64,000 bases of DNA from Bacteroidales bacterium UBA5382 (GCA_002409745.1 DHOU01000037.1:1-64000), one strand, 5' to 3'. Counted from the first letter of the stretch, positions 25,656 to 34,530 are shown. Translations and numbers: made by a program. The notes: generated by a model not told the origin, from the letters alone.

Positions 25656-26366
25656 ATGAAAGAAGTAATTATTAACGGTATTAAGGTTTTTAGTTTTACG
25701 AGTCGAAAACAACTCATTGACTATATAAGCGAAGAAAAGAAATGTCTGGTTGCTATTAATGTTGAGAAAATATTGCATTCTACGCACCAAACGCGTGAGA
25801 TGATTAATGGTAATATAGGGTATGCTGATGGGATTGGCGCTGTGATAGCATTGCGTAGAAAGGGAATTAAAAAACCGATCAAAATACCCGGATGTGAATT
25901 ATGGCTGGATATTGTAAATCATTTCTATAAATCGAAAACTTTCTACATAATAGGAGCAAAGGAAGAAATTATCCAAAAAACTATTGAAAAACTGAACAAA
26001 GATTTTCCCGGTATTGATATTTTAGGGTACCGCAACGGGTATATAAAATCAAAAGAAGAAGAAATGGATTTGCTCCAAACCATATCGAATCTTAAACCGG
26101 ACATTGTATTTGTTGCGATGGGATCGCCTAAACAAGAATTACTCATACAAAAAATGCAGAAATATCATGCTGCAATTTATCAAGGGCTTGGTGGTAGTTT
26201 TGATTTATATGTGGGTAATATAAAGCCTGTACCGGATTGGTGGAAAAAGATTTTTAAATGGGAGGGCTTATATCGTACATTATTGGATTACAAAAATATT
26301 AATCGATGGAAAAGACAAAAAGTGTTTTTTGAGTTTATTCATGCTTTAATTACAAGGAAAATATAA
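25656..26366 (+). CDS. wecG: N-acetylmannosaminyl/ManNAcA transferase, WecG/TagA/CpsF family
   Basis: A 236-residue glycosyltransferase of family GT26 that acts on the undecaprenyl-PP-GlcNAc made by WecA. Motifs: VAINVEKILHSTHQTREMI, GYADGIGAVIALRRKG, FYIIGAKEEIIQK, IVFVAMGSPKQELLIQKM, and GLGGSFDLYVGNIKPVPDWW. TagA-type enzymes transfer ManNAc and WecG transfers ManNAcA. As WecC is present here, ManNAcA is the likelier sugar. Start at ATG 25656, just before the first strand. Confidence 0.88.
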   Translation: MKEVIINGIKVFSFTSRKQLIDYISEEKKCLVAINVEKILHSTHQTREMINGNIGYADGIGAVIALRRKGIKKPIKIPGCELWLDIVNHFYKSKTFYIIGAKEEIIQKTIEKLNKDFPGIDILGYRNGYIKSKEEEMDLLQTISNLKPDIVFVAMGSPKQELLIQKMQKYHAAIYQGLGGSFDLYVGNIKPVPDWWKKIFKWEGLYRTLLDYKNINRWKRQKVFFEFIHALITRKI

Positions 26367-26423
26367 TGAAAATTTTATTGACGAATATTATTCAATACAA
26401 ACAGAATGATAATTATTTACAAT

Positions 26424-26660
26424 ATGGAAAAGATTAATAATTTTATAACAAATATTGCAGAACAGTTTGATGAAACTCCGCCAAATTTATTCACTCCTGA
26501 AACTAAATTTAAAGATTTAGACGAATGGTCTTCATTGATCGCTTTATCGTTGATTGCAATGATTGATTTAGAATACAATGTGAAAATAAGAGCTGAGGAT
26601 ATCAGAAAATCTACGACTATCAATGATTTATATGAAATTGTAAAAGCCAAAATGCAATAG
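26424..26660 (+). CDS. Acyl carrier protein of the capsule acyl module
   Basis: A 78-residue ACP-like protein. The sequence FKDLDEWSSLIALSLIAMIDLEYNVKI matches the prosthetic-group helix; the phosphopantetheine serine would be the second Ser in EWSSL, where canonical ACPs have DSL. Small size, acidity and position directly ahead of an SDR and a KASIII gene (3 bases to the SDR) support a carrier for a dedicated short acyl group. It is not the housekeeping fatty-acid ACP, which has a DSL motif. Confidence 0.85.
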   Translation: MEKINNFITNIAEQFDETPPNLFTPETKFKDLDEWSSLIALSLIAMIDLEYNVKIRAEDIRKSTTINDLYEIVKAKMQ

Positions 26661-26663
26661 ATA

Positions 26664-27410
26664 ATGAACAATCCATTTACTCTACAAGGGAAAGTGATTC
26701 TGGTCACCGGAGCTTCGTCAGGTATCGGGAGGGCGGTAGCTATTGAATGTTCGAGAATGGGGGCGAAAGTTATCATTACTGCCCGTAACTCTTCAAGGCT
26801 TGAAGAAACTTTTTCCCAACTTGAAGGAAAAGGTCATTCACTCTTTACGGCAGATATAAGTAAGCCTGACGTGATAGAGAATATGATTCCTAATCTGCCT
26901 TCTTTGGATGGAATTACGCATTGTGCCGGGATAATAAAAAATATTCCGTTTGTTTATGCATCGCCTGAAAATATAGAAGAAGTAATGAAAATAAACTTCT
27001 ATGCACCGGCTGAAATTACAAGGATGAGCATAAAGGCAAAGAAATTAAAGAGGGATAGTTCGGTCGTATTCATCTCTTCTGTTTCGGGCGTTTTTTGTTC
27101 TGCAATCGCCTCTTCTGTTTATTCTGCTTCAAAAGGGGCGATAAACGGATTACTTAAGGGGATGGCATTAGATTTGGCACCAAAAGGCATTCGGGTTAAC
27201 AGTATTAATCCGGGTGTTGTGGAAACACATATTTTTGATGCTGATGTTATCTCCCGGGAACAATTAGAAGAGGATAAAAAACGCTATCCCCTAAAAAGGT
27301 TTGGAAAACCGGAGGAAATTGCATACGCTGCCGTTTATTTATTATCGGACGCCAGTGCATGGATAACAGGAACGAACTTACTGATTGACGGAGGATATAC
27401 TTTATTATAA
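26664..27410 (+). CDS. SDR-family reductase, probable 3-oxoacyl-ACP reductase
   Basis: A 248-residue classical short-chain dehydrogenase. The cofactor motif VTGASSGIGRAVA lies at about 13-25, ITARNSSRL favours NADP(H), the catalytic Ser is in SSVSGV, and YSASKGAINGLLKGMA gives Tyr and Lys, followed by RVNSINPGVV. C-terminal TGTNLLIDGGYT is typical for FabG-like enzymes. Between an ACP and a KASIII gene it probably reduces a 3-oxoacyl-ACP to the 3-hydroxyacyl form. A sugar-nucleotide reductase role is a less likely alternative. Confidence 0.88.
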   Translation: MNNPFTLQGKVILVTGASSGIGRAVAIECSRMGAKVIITARNSSRLEETFSQLEGKGHSLFTADISKPDVIENMIPNLPSLDGITHCAGIIKNIPFVYASPENIEEVMKINFYAPAEITRMSIKAKKLKRDSSVVFISSVSGVFCSAIASSVYSASKGAINGLLKGMALDLAPKGIRVNSINPGVVETHIFDADVISREQLEEDKKRYPLKRFGKPEEIAYAAVYLLSDASAWITGTNLLIDGGYTLL

Positions 27411-27424
27411 AGAGTTACATTAAT

Positions 27425-28426
27425 ATGAGAAAAGCATATATAAAAGCAATATCATACTATCTTCCGGAAAAAATAGTGACAAATGAAGAATTAGTAAAGG
27501 ATTTTCCGGAATGGACGGTTCAAAAAGTTGCTAATAAGGTAGGAATAGACTCCCGCCATATAGCTGCAGATGATGAAACAGCAGGTGATATGGCGGAAAA
27601 AGCAGCAAAAAAGATGTTTTTGGAATGGAATATTTTACCGGAGACTATCGATTTTATTTTACTCTGTACACAAAGTCCCGATTATTTTTTACCTACAACA
27701 GCTTGTGTGTTACAAAATAGGTTGGATATTCCTTCTATTGCCGGTGCATTGGATTTTAACCTGGGATGCTCCGGGTATGTGTATGGATTAGTTTTAGCAA
27801 AAGGATTAATCATAAGTGGAGCAGCCAAAAATATCTTATTGCTGACTTCCGAAACTTATTCCAAACATATTCATCCGAAAGACAAGGGGAACAGAACAAT
27901 TTTTGGAGATGCCGCATCTGCTTCTTTAATTTCCACTGACGGTTTTGCTCATATCGGGGAATTCAGTCTGGGTACGGATGGCAGCGGAGCACAAAATTTA
28001 ATGGTCAAAAGCGGAGGGTTCAGGCATCCGCGGCCCTATAATGATTTCATATCAGACGAAGAAGGTTTTACTTCTTCCGATCATCTTTATATGAATGGAT
28101 CTGCGATATTCTCGTTTACTCAGGATAAAGTACCTATTTTGGTGGAAAATACTTTATTAAAAAACAGCCTAAGAAAGGAAGATATAGATTTGTTTGTTTT
28201 TCATCAAGCGAACAGACAGATGTTGGACTTTCTCCGAAAGAAAATAAAAATAGAAGAGAAAAAATTCTATTATTGCATGGCGGATTATGGTAATACCGTT
28301 TCATCAAGTATCCCTATTGCTTTAAAAGAAGCAATAACCGATAAAACTATCTCAAACGGAAATAAAATTCTCATCGCAGGTTTTGGTGTCGGTTATTCTT
28401 GGGGTGGAACAGTTATTTCATTTTGA
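27425..28426 (+). CDS. Beta-ketoacyl-ACP synthase III-like enzyme
   Basis: A 333-residue FabH-like thiolase-fold enzyme with a complete Cys-His-Asn triad: Cys in FNLGCSGYVYGL, His in FVFHQANRQMLDF and Asn in DYGNTVSSSIPIAL. The C-terminal GFGVGYSWGGTVISF is the usual FabH ending. KASIII condenses acetyl-CoA (or another acyl-CoA) with malonyl-ACP, which would give acetoacetyl-ACP for the SDR. Fourteen bases separate it from the SDR and two from the acyltransferase. A true housekeeping fabH would be expected elsewhere in the genome. Confidence 0.9.
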   Translation: MRKAYIKAISYYLPEKIVTNEELVKDFPEWTVQKVANKVGIDSRHIAADDETAGDMAEKAAKKMFLEWNILPETIDFILLCTQSPDYFLPTTACVLQNRLDIPSIAGALDFNLGCSGYVYGLVLAKGLIISGAAKNILLLTSETYSKHIHPKDKGNRTIFGDAASASLISTDGFAHIGEFSLGTDGSGAQNLMVKSGGFRHPRPYNDFISDEEGFTSSDHLYMNGSAIFSFTQDKVPILVENTLLKNSLRKEDIDLFVFHQANRQMLDFLRKKIKIEEKKFYYCMADYGNTVSSSIPIALKEAITDKTISNGNKILIAGFGVGYSWGGTVISF

Positions 28427-28427
28427 C

Positions 28428-29387
28428 ATGAACATTATATATAAAAAGACTTCTGATCTGTCATCAATTGAAATGAATCAAATCTGTAACGTGTTTGAAC
28501 AGGTCTTCGGACGTAAGAAAACTGTTGTGGAATTTAAAGATGAATTTCTGAATACAGACTTAGGGTATTCATTTCATGGAATGGTTTTAAATAGTGAACA
28601 AAAGGTCGTCGGTGCACAGTCTTACATTCCGTTTAGCTATTTCGTCGATAATACTAAAATGCTGTTTGCACTTAGTGTAGATACCATGATAATGCCTGAA
28701 TACCGAAATTTCGATAATATATATGATCTATGGACACTGGGGAGAAAATATATTAAAGATGAAGGCATAGTATTTCTTTTCGGCTTTCCCAACGATAATT
28801 CTTATCCTTTAAGCGTAACAGGATTTGGTGATAAAGATATAGGTAACCTATCAACCTATATTTTACCTTTAAAGATAGGAGCTGTTAACCAAAATCTGAA
28901 GTATCTAAATTTCTTGTCCGGCTTATTCTGTCATATCCTATTCATTATTTCTTCTTTCAACCGGAACAAGTTGCAATGTTCGCGTAGAGTTGTAAAGGAT
29001 AGACAAACATTTGATAAAACAAGATTCAAATGGTTCCATGGCGATTATATTACTGTAAGGAGAAAAGATTGGATGTTTGTCTATAAAATATCCGAATATG
29101 AGGGCATAAGAACTTCGTTTTTAATGGATGTATATCCTATGTCCAAACAAAATTTTGACAATGCTGTCAAGATAATGTATAAACGGAATCATAAAGACTT
29201 CGATATAGCATTATATGTTGGACATTTGGATTTTACGCCATTTACAATGATTGAGGTACCTAAAAGATTCGAACCAAAGACATTTCACTTTACGGGAAAA
29301 ACCCTTGATAAAGCAATACTACAGAGCGACGTCATATACAACATAGAAAACTGGGAAGTAAACCTCTCCAGTTATGATTTACTATAA
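28428..29387 (+). CDS. GNAT-like N-acyltransferase, last gene of the acyl module
   Basis: A 319-residue protein with GNAT-like features: SLSSIEMNQICNVFEQVFG at the N terminus, VVGAQSYIPFSYFV and LFALSVDTMIMPEYRNFDNIYDLW as the central strands, and FLFGFPNDNSYPLS. Length and pattern resemble amino-sugar acyltransferases of polysaccharide clusters. It starts one base after the KASIII stop, so it very likely uses the acyl-ACP made upstream to acylate an amino sugar. Acceptor and acyl chain are not readable from sequence. Confidence 0.65.
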   Translation: MNIIYKKTSDLSSIEMNQICNVFEQVFGRKKTVVEFKDEFLNTDLGYSFHGMVLNSEQKVVGAQSYIPFSYFVDNTKMLFALSVDTMIMPEYRNFDNIYDLWTLGRKYIKDEGIVFLFGFPNDNSYPLSVTGFGDKDIGNLSTYILPLKIGAVNQNLKYLNFLSGLFCHILFIISSFNRNKLQCSRRVVKDRQTFDKTRFKWFHGDYITVRRKDWMFVYKISEYEGIRTSFLMDVYPMSKQNFDNAVKIMYKRNHKDFDIALYVGHLDFTPFTMIEVPKRFEPKTFHFTGKTLDKAILQSDVIYNIENWEVNLSSYDLL

Positions 29388-29466
29388 ATTCATTAATGAA
29401 TAATTCGCCAAATTCATAATCATGGACATCATATAGAATGTTGTTCTTGCCGGCTGAATTATCCTA

Positions 29467-29561
29467 CCGCCTTATGCGGAAAGAGTTCATAGAAAATACT
29501 AAACATCTACCGCTAAAGCAGGTGGGTTGTACTTCGGCTAAAGCCGACGGTTTTAACCACA
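29467..29561. repeat. Cluster of small hairpins with a GC-TAAA-GC core
   Basis: Three hairpins lie close together: CCGC-CTTAT-GCGG (29467-29479), an imperfect one around CCGCTAAAGCAGG (29507-29525), and a perfect TCGGC-TAAA-GCCGA (29534-29547). GTTGT and ACAAC arms enclose the last. The repeated loop TAAA and the spacing recall REP elements or ends of IS200/IS605 elements. No transposase is present. Confidence 0.4.
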
Positions 29562-29622
29562 ACGTTTGAAAATAAAAATAAGTAACAGGTGAAAATGTAA
29601 ATGGAATAATGACAAATGTGAA

Positions 29623-30480
29623 ATGAAAATATTAACTTTTGATGTTGAAGAATGGTTTCACCTTCTTGATAACGCCTCCACAAAGACGGAAAAGGAGTGG
29701 GTAACTTATCCTTGCCGTATTTATGAAAATATGGACAGGATTTTCGATATATTGGAACGTCATAACCAAAAGGCAACGTTTTTTATTATAGGGTGGATCG
29801 CTAAACGTTATCCGGAAATTGTAAAAAGTATTTACAATAAAGGATTTGATATTGGATTTCATACAAATTTTCATCAATTGATTTATGATCAAACTCCGGA
29901 GGAATTTCATACTGATTTAGTGACGGGACTTGATTGCATCGAAAATATTGTCGGAAAAAAGATAACAGCTTTCCGTGCGCCCGGTTTTTCTTTGACTGAA
30001 AAGTGTAGCTGGGCATTTGAGATCCTTTCCGAACAAGGAATTTTATATGACAGTTCGGTATTCCCGATACATCATGCACACGGCGGATACCCTTCTTTTC
30101 CCAGTATTGCCCCTGCTTTGATCAAAACAGATAAGGGAGACATAAAGGAATTTCCAATTAGCGTGGGAAAGTTTTTCGGAAAATCGATGGTTTATACTGG
30201 AGGCGGGTATTTCCGGCTTTTCCCTTATCGGATGATTAAATATTACGCAAAAAAATCGCCGTATATCATGTCTTATTTGCATCCCCGCGATATGGATGCG
30301 GGGCAACCCATGATTGCGGACTTGCCTATAGCGCGAAAATTCAGATCATACGTCGGGCTGAAACATGCCGCCGCAAAATTTGAGAAATGGATTACCGACT
30401 TTACTTTTACAGATATCCAAACGGCATCGGCCAACATAGACTGGAACCAAGTACCTGTCGTGGATTTGAAAAGAAGGTGA
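29623..30480 (+). CDS. Polysaccharide deacetylase (NodB/CE4 family)
   Basis: A 285-residue protein of the XrtA-associated or DUF3473-like CE4 group. MKILTFDVEEWFH gives the catalytic Asp region, GFDIGFHTNFHQL the metal-binding HxxxH, FRAPGFSLT motif 3 and LYDSSVFP motif 4. The tail has MSYLHPRDMDAGQP, the last His motif. No signal peptide is visible, so it may act in the cytoplasm on lipid-linked sugars. N-deacetylation of an N-acetyl sugar would supply the free amine that the upstream acyltransferase needs; this link is inferred. It is the last gene of the capsule locus. Confidence 0.88.
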   Translation: MKILTFDVEEWFHLLDNASTKTEKEWVTYPCRIYENMDRIFDILERHNQKATFFIIGWIAKRYPEIVKSIYNKGFDIGFHTNFHQLIYDQTPEEFHTDLVTGLDCIENIVGKKITAFRAPGFSLTEKCSWAFEILSEQGILYDSSVFPIHHAHGGYPSFPSIAPALIKTDKGDIKEFPISVGKFFGKSMVYTGGGYFRLFPYRMIKYYAKKSPYIMSYLHPRDMDAGQPMIADLPIARKFRSYVGLKHAAAKFEKWITDFTFTDIQTASANIDWNQVPVVDLKRR

Positions 30481-30554
30481 TGTTAGTGCTGGGCATACCT
30501 GTTTTTCTATAGATATTTTAATTGGATTTATTATCAGACATTAAGTGAGGAATT

Positions 30555-31862
30555 ATGAAAAATATTGACACACATTCGCTATTTTTTCCATCTCAACATA
30601 TCACTGATCCGAAATGGTTTGCAGGAAGAAAAAATGATATAGAGAATGCATTGCAATCGCTTTGTATTCCGGGGGCAAGCATGATTATTTTTGGAGAGAG
30701 GGGAGTTGGTAAAACTTCTTTTTTGGAAATGGTTAAAATGTTAGCGTCAGGAGAATCTAACCATTTAATTTATAAATATAATTTTCAAAAACGATTTTCC
30801 CCAAGTAAGTTGAAATATAAAATAATATCATTTACATGTAATGACGGCTCAAAAACGACCGCTAAGGTACTACAAAATCTTATTACGAATCCAGACGGAT
30901 TAAAAAAGTTTATATCTTCAAAAAAAGAGTATGAAGAAATAGAGAAGAGGGTTAAAGGAGGATTAGGGGGGATTCTGAGTTTTTTATCTGTTGATGGCGA
31001 AAGTAGCATTAGAAGGAGACAACGTGAGTTTCAAGAAGAAGATATTTTTGAATTATTTACAAATCTGATTAAGACAATTTCCGGTCAATTCTTATCAAAG
31101 GATGAAGGTTTATTGATAGTTGTAGACGAATTTGATTTAGTAGAGGATAGCCGGAAAATGGCTTCATTAATTAAAACATTATCCAAAGACAAGGTGAAAT
31201 TTGCCCTTTCCGGAATAGCAGATTCTTATCAAAATTTGATTGAGGGCCATGCTTCGATTAATAGGCAAATCATGTATGGGCGAATTAATATAAAGTCAAT
31301 GTCTGAACAAGAAATAAAAGAGGTCTTTGATCTTATTGAAAAAAACACAGAAGGAAAAATTCGATTTGATCCTGCTTTTTATAAAGAAGTTAATCAAAGG
31401 TCAAATGGATTCCCTTATTTTGTCCAACTTTTAGGACAATTAGCATTAGATAATGCCTTACAAATAGAAGCGCCTTCGACTCCTTATATTATAAATAACA
31501 AGCATTTAAAAAACGGAATAAAAAAACTTAGCTTTTATGAGGTGCAAATGGAGGATGATTATAAATCTATAATCGGCGATAATCCCGAAAAAGAATTTAT
31601 AATAAGGTATTTAGCTAAACAAATCTCAAAGAAAATTAAAGATGAAGACATTTTTAACTATTGTTATAAGGCGGGTATGCAAGTTCCACAGCCTAAAAAC
31701 ATAATGAAAAGTTTACTTGCTCATAGAGAACCTCATTTCTTAATAAGGGAGAAAGAAAAAAGCGATTATGTAATGTTTGTGAATTCTCTCTTTAAAACTT
31801 ATATAAACGCTAGAAATGTTGAGCTAATAAAGATGCAAGATGGAAAATTCATTTTACCTTAA
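30555..31862 (+). CDS. AAA-type ATPase, stand-alone (possible defence component)
   Basis: A 435-residue P-loop ATPase: FAGRKNDIENALQSL ahead of Walker A (FGERGVGKTSFLEM near 53-66), Walker B in LLIVVDEFDLVED near 190-202, a sensor-like ALSGIADSYQ, and a helical and winged C-terminal part. The layout resembles Orc1/Cdc6-like and AAA_16 proteins. Such ATPases occur alone or beside effector genes in defence regions. The next gene encodes a SIR2-like protein, 322 bases downstream. No membrane segment. Substrate or partner is unknown. Confidence 0.8.
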   Translation: MKNIDTHSLFFPSQHITDPKWFAGRKNDIENALQSLCIPGASMIIFGERGVGKTSFLEMVKMLASGESNHLIYKYNFQKRFSPSKLKYKIISFTCNDGSKTTAKVLQNLITNPDGLKKFISSKKEYEEIEKRVKGGLGGILSFLSVDGESSIRRRQREFQEEDIFELFTNLIKTISGQFLSKDEGLLIVVDEFDLVEDSRKMASLIKTLSKDKVKFALSGIADSYQNLIEGHASINRQIMYGRINIKSMSEQEIKEVFDLIEKNTEGKIRFDPAFYKEVNQRSNGFPYFVQLLGQLALDNALQIEAPSTPYIINNKHLKNGIKKLSFYEVQMEDDYKSIIGDNPEKEFIIRYLAKQISKKIKDEDIFNYCYKAGMQVPQPKNIMKSLLAHREPHFLIREKEKSDYVMFVNSLFKTYINARNVELIKMQDGKFILP

Positions 31863-32184
31863 TAATAAGGGTTATACAGTATGCAGGCGAAATTTGTTAA
31901 TCGATTAAAATTTCCTTCCTCGCGATATTCTGGCGATTCGGAGTTCCTGAATTAAAACAACGTGAACGCGATCTGGAACTCTTGAAACGCGCATTAATAA
32001 ATAGGAAAACAATGTCCTTCATATCGATAAGCTATAATTTTTTTTCTGGTCGACCTCTGTTTGAATTAAGTTCAAAAAGGGTGAGAGTTTAAGAAAATGG
32101 AAGTAACTTTGTCAAAATTATAATTTAACAGGTGAGTGAATATCCAAACGTATATTAGGATTCAATGGTGAAAAATATAAAACT
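31863..32184. other. Gap with a coding-like remnant and a -7 box
   Basis: About 31930-32094 reads in one frame as protein-like sequence without a start (FWRFGVPELKQRERDLELL), ending at TAA; probably the last third of a lost gene of unknown kind. TAACTTTG at 32104-32111 is a perfect TAnnTTTG box without a good -33 element and may serve the DUF4917 gene. Confidence 0.45.
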
Positions 32185-33240
32185 ATGAGTGTCGATAATC
32201 TTAAAACATATCAGGAAGTAGTCAAACATCTTGATAAACAAAAACGAACCAAGCATTTGTTGTTGGGGAACGGGTTTAGTATGGCGTATGATGCCAAAAT
32301 TTTCTCATACAATGCACTAAGTACTTTTATAGAAAATTCTGAAAATGAATTGTTAAAGGAGTTGTTCAAAAGTATCAATACAAAGAATTTTGAAGTAATC
32401 ATGCAGCAATTAGACCTGTTAATCGATGTGGCCAAAGTCTTCAAAGCTGAAAAATCGCTTATTGACAAAATTCAGCAAACAAGTGAAACCTTGAAAAATA
32501 ATTTGATTGATGCAGTTCAAGTAATGCATCCCGAACATGTTTTTAAAATACCGGAAGAAAAGAGTATAACTTGCTGTGCTTTTTTAGAAGATTACTTGGC
32601 AAACGATGGATATGTTTTTTCTTCAAATTACGATTTGCTGCTTTATTGGGTTTTGATGCGCAATACATCTAAAAATGCAGGAGATGGATTTGGTCGAGAA
32701 ATTAAAAATCCATTGGAAGATGGAGAGTATGTACCCGATTATGAACCTGAATATTCAGAACTTCGTTGGGGAAAGCATAAGGGCAGTCAATCCGTATTTT
32801 ATCTACACGGTGCACTTCAACTATTTGATACAGGAATTGATATAATTAAGGAAGAATACGACGGGGATTATCTCTTAGACAACATTAAAGCGAGAATGAA
32901 GAAAAAAGAGTATCCTATTTTTGTAACTGCAGGAAATGCAACAGAGAAACTTACGAACATAATGCATAACAGATACCTTTCTTTTTGTTATGATGCATTA
33001 TCGTCGATAACGGGTACATTGATAACATTTGGGTTTAATTTTGGAGATAATGACACCCATATTATTGATGCGATCAATAAGGCAGCACAGCAACCCATAT
33101 CAGATAGACTTCGCAGCATTTACATTGGTGTGTATTCTGATAGCGATTACACACATATTAAGAAAATAGAAAAGAAATTTAAATGCCCTGTTCGCATGTA
33201 TAATGCAAGAACTGCAAATATTTGGCAAATACTTGTTTGA
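32185..33240 (+). CDS. SIR2-like protein of the DUF4917 type
   Basis: A 351-residue protein with an NAD-binding SIR2-like pattern: HLLLGNGFSMAYDAKIF near 25-40 (Gly-rich loop), VFSSNYDLLLYWVLM near 147-160 (the SNYD position corresponds to TNYD in SIR2), VFYLHGALQLFD (catalytic-type His), and LITFGFNFGDNDTHII near 280-295. This order matches DUF4917. SIR2-like enzymes in bacteria often degrade NAD upon phage infection. The upstream AAA ATPase could be its regulator or sensor; no coupling is seen because 322 bases separate them. Confidence 0.75.
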   Translation: MSVDNLKTYQEVVKHLDKQKRTKHLLLGNGFSMAYDAKIFSYNALSTFIENSENELLKELFKSINTKNFEVIMQQLDLLIDVAKVFKAEKSLIDKIQQTSETLKNNLIDAVQVMHPEHVFKIPEEKSITCCAFLEDYLANDGYVFSSNYDLLLYWVLMRNTSKNAGDGFGREIKNPLEDGEYVPDYEPEYSELRWGKHKGSQSVFYLHGALQLFDTGIDIIKEEYDGDYLLDNIKARMKKKEYPIFVTAGNATEKLTNIMHNRYLSFCYDALSSITGTLITFGFNFGDNDTHIIDAINKAAQQPISDRLRSIYIGVYSDSDYTHIKKIEKKFKCPVRMYNARTANIWQILV

Positions 33241-33456
33241 TCGATGAGTAAGATAGAAATACTAGATAGGTAAAGCTTAAAAAGTTACGAAAAAAGAGAA
33301 AACTAAACATTGTTTTTTTGAGATTACTTCTCATGTGAAGAAAAACCTGTGCTATAGTTTTTGTAAACGTTTATTCTTCAGAAATAGACGTTTAAAATAC
33401 GTACATGTTCTCAAACAAATTGTTAATCATCAGATGAAATATAAAATCATACAAAT

Positions 33457-34044
33457 ATGAAGAAAATAACAATCGTAGTAATTGTAGTATTTGCGACTAT
33501 GATTTCGTTTGCCCAAACTCAGTCGTCAGGGCACCTTACATTTAAAGGAGTTCCTGTTGATGGAACACTCAACGAATATGTTTCAAAGATGAAACAAAGC
33601 GGATTTACCTTACTCCGTACCGAAAATGGAATTGCGATGTTAACAGGTGATTTTGCTGCATATAAAGATTGTCTTGTTGGTGTTTCTACATTAAAGCAAA
33701 AAGATTTAGTGAGTAAAATCACTGTAATCTTCGCGGAAAGAGATACTTGGTCTTCTCTTTTGGAAAATTACTTTGAGCTGAAAGAAATGCAAACACAGAA
33801 ATATGGTACTCCTGCAGAGAGCATCGAGAAATTTGATACTTATTCAGAGCCAAGAAACGACCAATCAAAAATGTACGAAGTTAAAATGAATAACTGTAAA
33901 TATTCCACAACCTACGAAACAGATAAAGGAAGCATTCAGTTGTTCCTTGCGCACGATGGTATAAGTAGTTGTTATGTAGTGTTAGCCTATTACGATAAAA
34001 TCAATGGCGATATCATCAGGGCAAGAGCCATGGATGACCTCTGA
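33457..34044 (+). CDS. Exported Bacteroidetes protein of unknown function
   Basis: A 195-residue protein with a clear signal peptide (MKKITIVVIVVFATMISFAQ). The mature part has a repeated beta-strand pattern: HLTFKGVPVDGTLNEYVSKM, FTLLRTENGIAMLTGDFAAY and GSIQLFLAHDGISSCYVVLAYYD. Proteins with the HLTFKGVPIDG start are widespread in Bacteroidales and have no known role. It probably resides in the periplasm. The 216 bases upstream hold only a weak inverted repeat (taaacg and cgttta near 33364-33393). Confidence 0.7.
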   Translation: MKKITIVVIVVFATMISFAQTQSSGHLTFKGVPVDGTLNEYVSKMKQSGFTLLRTENGIAMLTGDFAAYKDCLVGVSTLKQKDLVSKITVIFAERDTWSSLLENYFELKEMQTQKYGTPAESIEKFDTYSEPRNDQSKMYEVKMNNCKYSTTYETDKGSIQLFLAHDGISSCYVVLAYYDKINGDIIRARAMDDL

Positions 34045-34199
34045 AAGCAAAATCAAAGGACAAGAAATTACGGAACGCTGTCAATATTGGCTACCAAATA
34101 GGGAATAAATTTAAAGAAGTTGATTGGAACCCTCTTCTACAAAGGCTATGAGTTATGATGACTCCACCCTCAAGGAACGAACATAAAACAAAAAAAATA

Positions 34200-34482
34200 A
34201 TGGCAACAATTAAAATCGGAGCAGATGAATTAATTTTGTGGTTACGCAAAAACGGTAAAGCCACAGATATTCCTAACGATGAAGTACAGGGGTTGGGACG
34301 AAAGATTTATGATCTAATTGTAATTAAATTAGGTGGTAAAAAATACAAGACAGTAAACCTTCTTATTGGGCAAACCTTATTGGAGAGAGGAAGATATTCT
34401 TCATGCCGAGTCTTTTGATGAACTTCCGGAAGGATTAATTCACTATGGTTTGAGCGCTTCTGAAATGGAAGATATGCTTTGA
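34200..34482 (+). pseudogene. Small gene with a +1 frameshift, function unknown
   Basis: ATG 34200 opens MATIKIGADELILWLRKNGK and reads about 65 codons to GQTLLERG. There the frame breaks in the run GGAGAGAGGAAG (34381-34394). One base fewer joins it to EDILHAESFDELPEGLIHYG and a stop at 34482, giving about 93 residues. Both halves look like one protein with an acidic C-terminus. It could be decay, a sequencing error or a slip in the GA run. I do not recognise the family. Confidence 0.55.
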
Positions 34483-34530
34483 AGTATATAGTTACAATTA
34501 TAAAAAGGCTGTATCACAAAAATTAGAAAT

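Noticed and set aside
26366-26437. 24-codon frame directly behind wecG (MKILLTNIIQYKQND)
   Set aside because: Overlaps the ACP start, has no family likeness, and is explained by AT-rich spacer.
30555-33240. A CRISPR or known named defence system
   Set aside because: No direct-repeat array, no cas genes and no gene set of a named system could be recognised; reported only as a candidate pair.
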